Shown one piece after another: positions 30,795 through 33,553 of a stretch of DNA of 33,553 nucleotides. The notes below the pieces were generated by a model. The model saw nothing but the letters and a program-made list of their open reading frames with translations, made no database searches and was not told the origin of the DNA. This stretch comes from Penium margaritaceum (lineage: Eukaryota > Streptophyta > Zygnematophyceae > Desmidiales > Peniaceae), in the NCBI GenBank assembly GCA_023375785.1, contig SZWC01009435.1, forward strand, positions 74,087 through 107,639. Reading direction: 5' to 3'. The position numbers and the translations under genes are program-made. The first letter of the stretch is position 1. Each line of letters begins with the position of its first letter.

Positions 30795-31580
30795 TGTTGA
30801 CTTGATATCCTCCTTGTCCACAGCTGACATTTGGACAGGCATAGGACGGACTAGGCATGCACTGCTCCCTTGGAGTAAGTCCCCTAAATCTGGTCAAGGT
30901 AGACAAGGCATGCACTGCTCCTTTGGAGCAAGTCCCCTTGGTCTAACTTGGATAGTATAGCGAGAAAACACCACCTAGGACAACTTCTTGTGGCTTACAG
31001 CTTCTAGAGTTAGTCTCTCGAGCGAGAGATCACTGGGTCAAATCCCAGCCCAGTGACTGATTTTCTTTGTGACAAAAAGGGAGGCAAGAAGGTTATAAGA
31101 GACATCTTAGAACATTCCAAGGTCCTTCCTGGAGGTTGGCGCCGCTTGGCAGTCACAGGAAGCGCCATGTAGGCAAGGGGGTTGATGCCATCCAAATTGC
31201 CCCCAAAGTGGCTCATCCAAGGAGCCACTCTGCGCATACGCTAGAGGCTGGCTCTAGGACTATAAGAACCTGTTAGTTGCCTGTCTTTGATTACAGTTCT
31301 TACCTTTGAGACTCCTAACAAAAAAATCCATCTGAGGGAGACACTAAAGAAGCATTGGTTGGTCTAAGCCTCAGGAGGTCGCTCCTCGTACGAAAGTGAC
31401 CAGGTGCTAAGGACACAGTGCAAGGAAGTGATTCATATGAACTGGTCAGTGTGGAACCTTGGCTCTGAGGGTGATCGGGTGATAAAACATATCTCCTCTT
31501 GGTTGGAATACCAAGAGTGGTCGGCGGGAACCATTGTGTCGGAACCCGTTTTCTAGACCGTCGCCTCAAGCAGGTTGACA
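30795..31580 (+). repeat. 3' LTR of element C
   Basis: 786 bp, begins TGTTGACTTGATATCC and ends CAGGTTGACA followed by TCTAT. It keeps the tRNA-like segment that is partly deleted from the 5' copy. Confidence 0.95.
30991..31064 (+). promoter_or_regulatory. tRNA-like segment with B-box arm in LTR C
   Basis: TGGCTTACAG at 30991 is the counterpart of the A-box in LTR B. 45 bases after its first base comes GGTCAAATCC (31036-31045), a close B-box, inside the arm CTGGG-TCAAAT-CCCAG (31033-31048). TTTT follows at 31061-31064. A separate TCTCTCGAGCGAGAGA hairpin lies between the boxes (31014-31029). The A-box is weak here, and function is inferred. Confidence 0.4.
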
Positions 31581-31585
31581 TCTAT
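31581..31585. repeat. Right target-site duplication of element C
   Basis: TCTAT, identical to 25343-25347. Confidence 0.9.
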
Positions 31586-33030
31586 GTCGGCAAAAAACTT
31601 ACAACCAGCACTTGCATTGTTGCAAATAGTGCAATTGGCCCTTACATTGATGACCTAACCATACAATTGACACTTGTGAATTCCCCACCTTTCACATTGT
31701 TGCGGTAAGTAGATGGGTTGTTGAGAGGTAGCAGTACGTTTGGTGCTTTTAGTGTTTTTCATCGAGAATCCGTCTCGGTGCACATCATTGTTGTGATTAT
31801 GAAACTTCGTGCACACTACAATCATTGTTCTGCGCAAACAAAAAATGTTTAGTGCTTGTACAACCTACGTTAAGCCATGTCCTGGCCTCTAACAGTCAAT
31901 CCCTTCGGGTTTTTTGACGAACTATCCCAAACTTTAAGGTGAATCTTGAAATTTTAGGCACTGTTGCTGCTAAACTTCTTGTGTCCAAGGAGCTTTTGTT
32001 TATTGCATTCAAAATGTTGGTTTCATCGCTTCAAACAAATTAGGTCAAATTGACCAAGGAGCCCGGGTTTACCCTCTGACCCAACCCAAAGACCCGCATC
32101 GAGTAATCCATCAGCATCGGAGCCCGCCTTTGGTCGGTGATCAACGCGGACGCCCACCGGTAACGCTCGCGCTTCGAGAGAGCCGGTTATTGTGCCGGTC
32201 GAGACCTTGCTGCCGCTACAAGGAATACGTACGTGGTACTAGTCACGAGTGGTTTGTTCTGCCCTAAACAATCGTCAAGAAGAAAATGTTTCATGAGAAT
32301 TCGTCCGGTCAAACCACACAGGACAAAGACGTTTGACATCCAAACTTCTCTTCACAGATATTGCCTTTCACAATATCGCAAAGGGGGCCCTGCCGTCGGG
32401 GAACTCGGCGTGCTAAACAGGTTGAAAATTGTTTCCAGGATCGGTGAGAGGCACTAATCTACAGAAATAACGATGCGTGGAAGGTACCGTTTATATGCTT
32501 TTCGATAGCCAGTAGGAGTCCTTGAACTGTAATTGTGGCAGTGCTTGAGTATAACATCGGCCGTGATTGTGAAAAATGCTCGACAGCCCATCAACGAGCG
32601 ACCTGAACGGTCGCGCTCGTTAGACAGTAAAAAAACGACGGAAGTCGAGAAGTCCACATCGCAGATCTCGAGCACAGTCCACGGCACTGACCTAACGCGT
32701 CCTATCCTTCACAACACAACCAGTCCATCGAGAACGAGTGAAATAGTGGAAGCGAACAAAACCGTAGCAAAGTGATACAAACGGGAACGGTAAGAAGTTC
32801 AAGAAGACTGGACCCAAAAAGTGTCGAAAATGACTGTAAGAAAAACCTATGATATGGCCAAATGGGAACAAGTTAGACAAACATAGGTAACCATAGGATG
32901 GAAAGGTTTTCTGAACATTTGGCATCATAAGATGTGATGAATAACAGTACCGTGGGACATATATGACTGAAAACAGTTTTTGGTTAAATTCATCCCATAA
33001 GGTATTGTAAAGGTACATAATATACGCCAT
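31586..33030. other. No recognisable gene
   Basis: 31597-31675 continues the degenerate short repeat that lies left of element C. 32060-32240 is distinctly GC-richer than its surroundings, but I see no coding motif. Frames at 32233-32457 and 32454-32775 are short and featureless. Confidence 0.45.
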
Positions 33031-33553
33031 ATCTATCTTTATATGTATGCCTCTATTAGCATCTATATCTGACTCTATATCTATATATATACATTTATCT
33101 ATATATTCACCTATATATGTCTATATCTATATCCATATCTAAATCTATATCTATATACTTCTATACCCATGTCTTTATCTATATTGATATTTATATTTAT
33201 TTCTATATCTATATGTATATATATATATCTGCATCAATGTCTACATATATGCATATATATCTATATATATATCTATATCTATATCTATATCTATCTTTAT
33301 ATCTATATCTACACCTATATCTATATTGATATCTATATGTATAATTATATCTATCTCAATTTCCGTATCTTTACATATAACTATATCTATATCTACATAT
33401 ATACATATATATCTATATCTAAATCCAAATGTATATCCATATCTATATCTATATCTATATCTATATCTATATCTATATCTATATCTATATCTATATCTAT
33501 ATCTATATCTATATCTATATCTATATCTATATCTATATCTATATCTATATCTA
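33031..33553 (+). repeat. CTATAT hexanucleotide satellite
   Basis: Starts as imperfect CTATAT/TATATA variants mixed with ATTTAT, ACATAT and CTAAAT, and becomes an essentially perfect (ATCTAT)n from about 33436 to the window end. The decay increases leftward. All open frames here (Ile/Tyr/Ser) are products of the repeat. Confidence 0.95.

Larger units (their letters stand above)
25348..31580 (+). mobile_element. Ty1/copia retrotransposon C, complete LTR to LTR
   Basis: A 6233-bp element with LTRs at 25348-26090 and 30795-31580, TG...CA ends, a perfect 5-bp duplication TCTAT, a PBS at 26093-26103, one Gag-Pol frame at 26466-30731 and a purine tract at 30784-30792. Domain order Gag, protease, integrase, RT, RNase H is copia. 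It is a relative of element B with the full RNase H that B lacks. Fourteen internal stops make it non-coding as it stands. Confidence 0.97.

Noticed and set aside
32060..32240. GC-rich patch as a host exon
   Set aside because: Frames on both strands are short or stop-broken and I recognise no motif; composition alone is not enough.
33117..33329. 70-codon frame of Ser, Ile and Tyr
   Set aside because: Produced by the hexamer repeat.
33031..33553. CRISPR array or telomere repeat
   Set aside because: There are no unique spacers, and the unit is not a known telomere repeat; it is a simple satellite.

Overview
This window is eukaryotic repeat DNA and contains no intact gene. It holds several layers of LTR retrotransposons plus a relic of a BED-finger/DUF659 (hAT-type) transposase gene. 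The content (Ty1/copia elements, a DUF659-type gene, long AG and hexamer microsatellites, a scaffold gap) suggests a land plant or streptophyte alga. A charophyte such as Chara is my guess; the sequence does not prove it.

Layout. (1) 1-4444, plus strand: a decayed element with an H2C2 plus DDE retroviral-type integrase, followed by an unusual acidic, cysteine-rich reading frame with several zinc-binding-like modules, ending at a purine tract that may mark an LTR. (2) About 5728-6591 and 18188-18271, minus strand: two pieces of one BED/DUF659 gene, split near its N-terminus. (3) 6592-18187, minus strand: copia element A, the insertion that split it, with both LTRs and a 5-bp target duplication. 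(4) 10866-16441, plus strand: copia element B, inserted inside element A between the Gag zinc knuckle and the protease, again with a 5-bp target duplication. (5) 19225-22176, minus strand: remnant D, with gag, protease-like and integrase N-terminal pieces, interrupted by an AG microsatellite and a 280-nt assembly gap. (6) 25348-31580, plus strand: copia element C, complete from LTR to LTR with a perfect TCTAT target duplication. Its Gag-Pol is one 1422-codon frame with 14 internal stops and no frameshift. (7) 31586-33030: no recognisable gene. (8) 33031-33553: a CTATAT-type hexamer repeat running off the window.

How the parts relate. A, B and C share the copia order gag-protease-integrase-RT-RNase H. 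Each has, just inside the 5' LTR, a primer-binding site that matches the anticodon stem-loop of initiator tRNA-Met rather than a tRNA 3' end, which implies half-tRNA priming as in Drosophila copia. The LTRs of B and C also carry a tRNA-like A-box/B-box segment followed by a T run. The order of events is readable: DUF659 gene, then A, then B; C jumped separately. All copies are old (diverged LTR pairs, many stops), and no element here could be autonomous.
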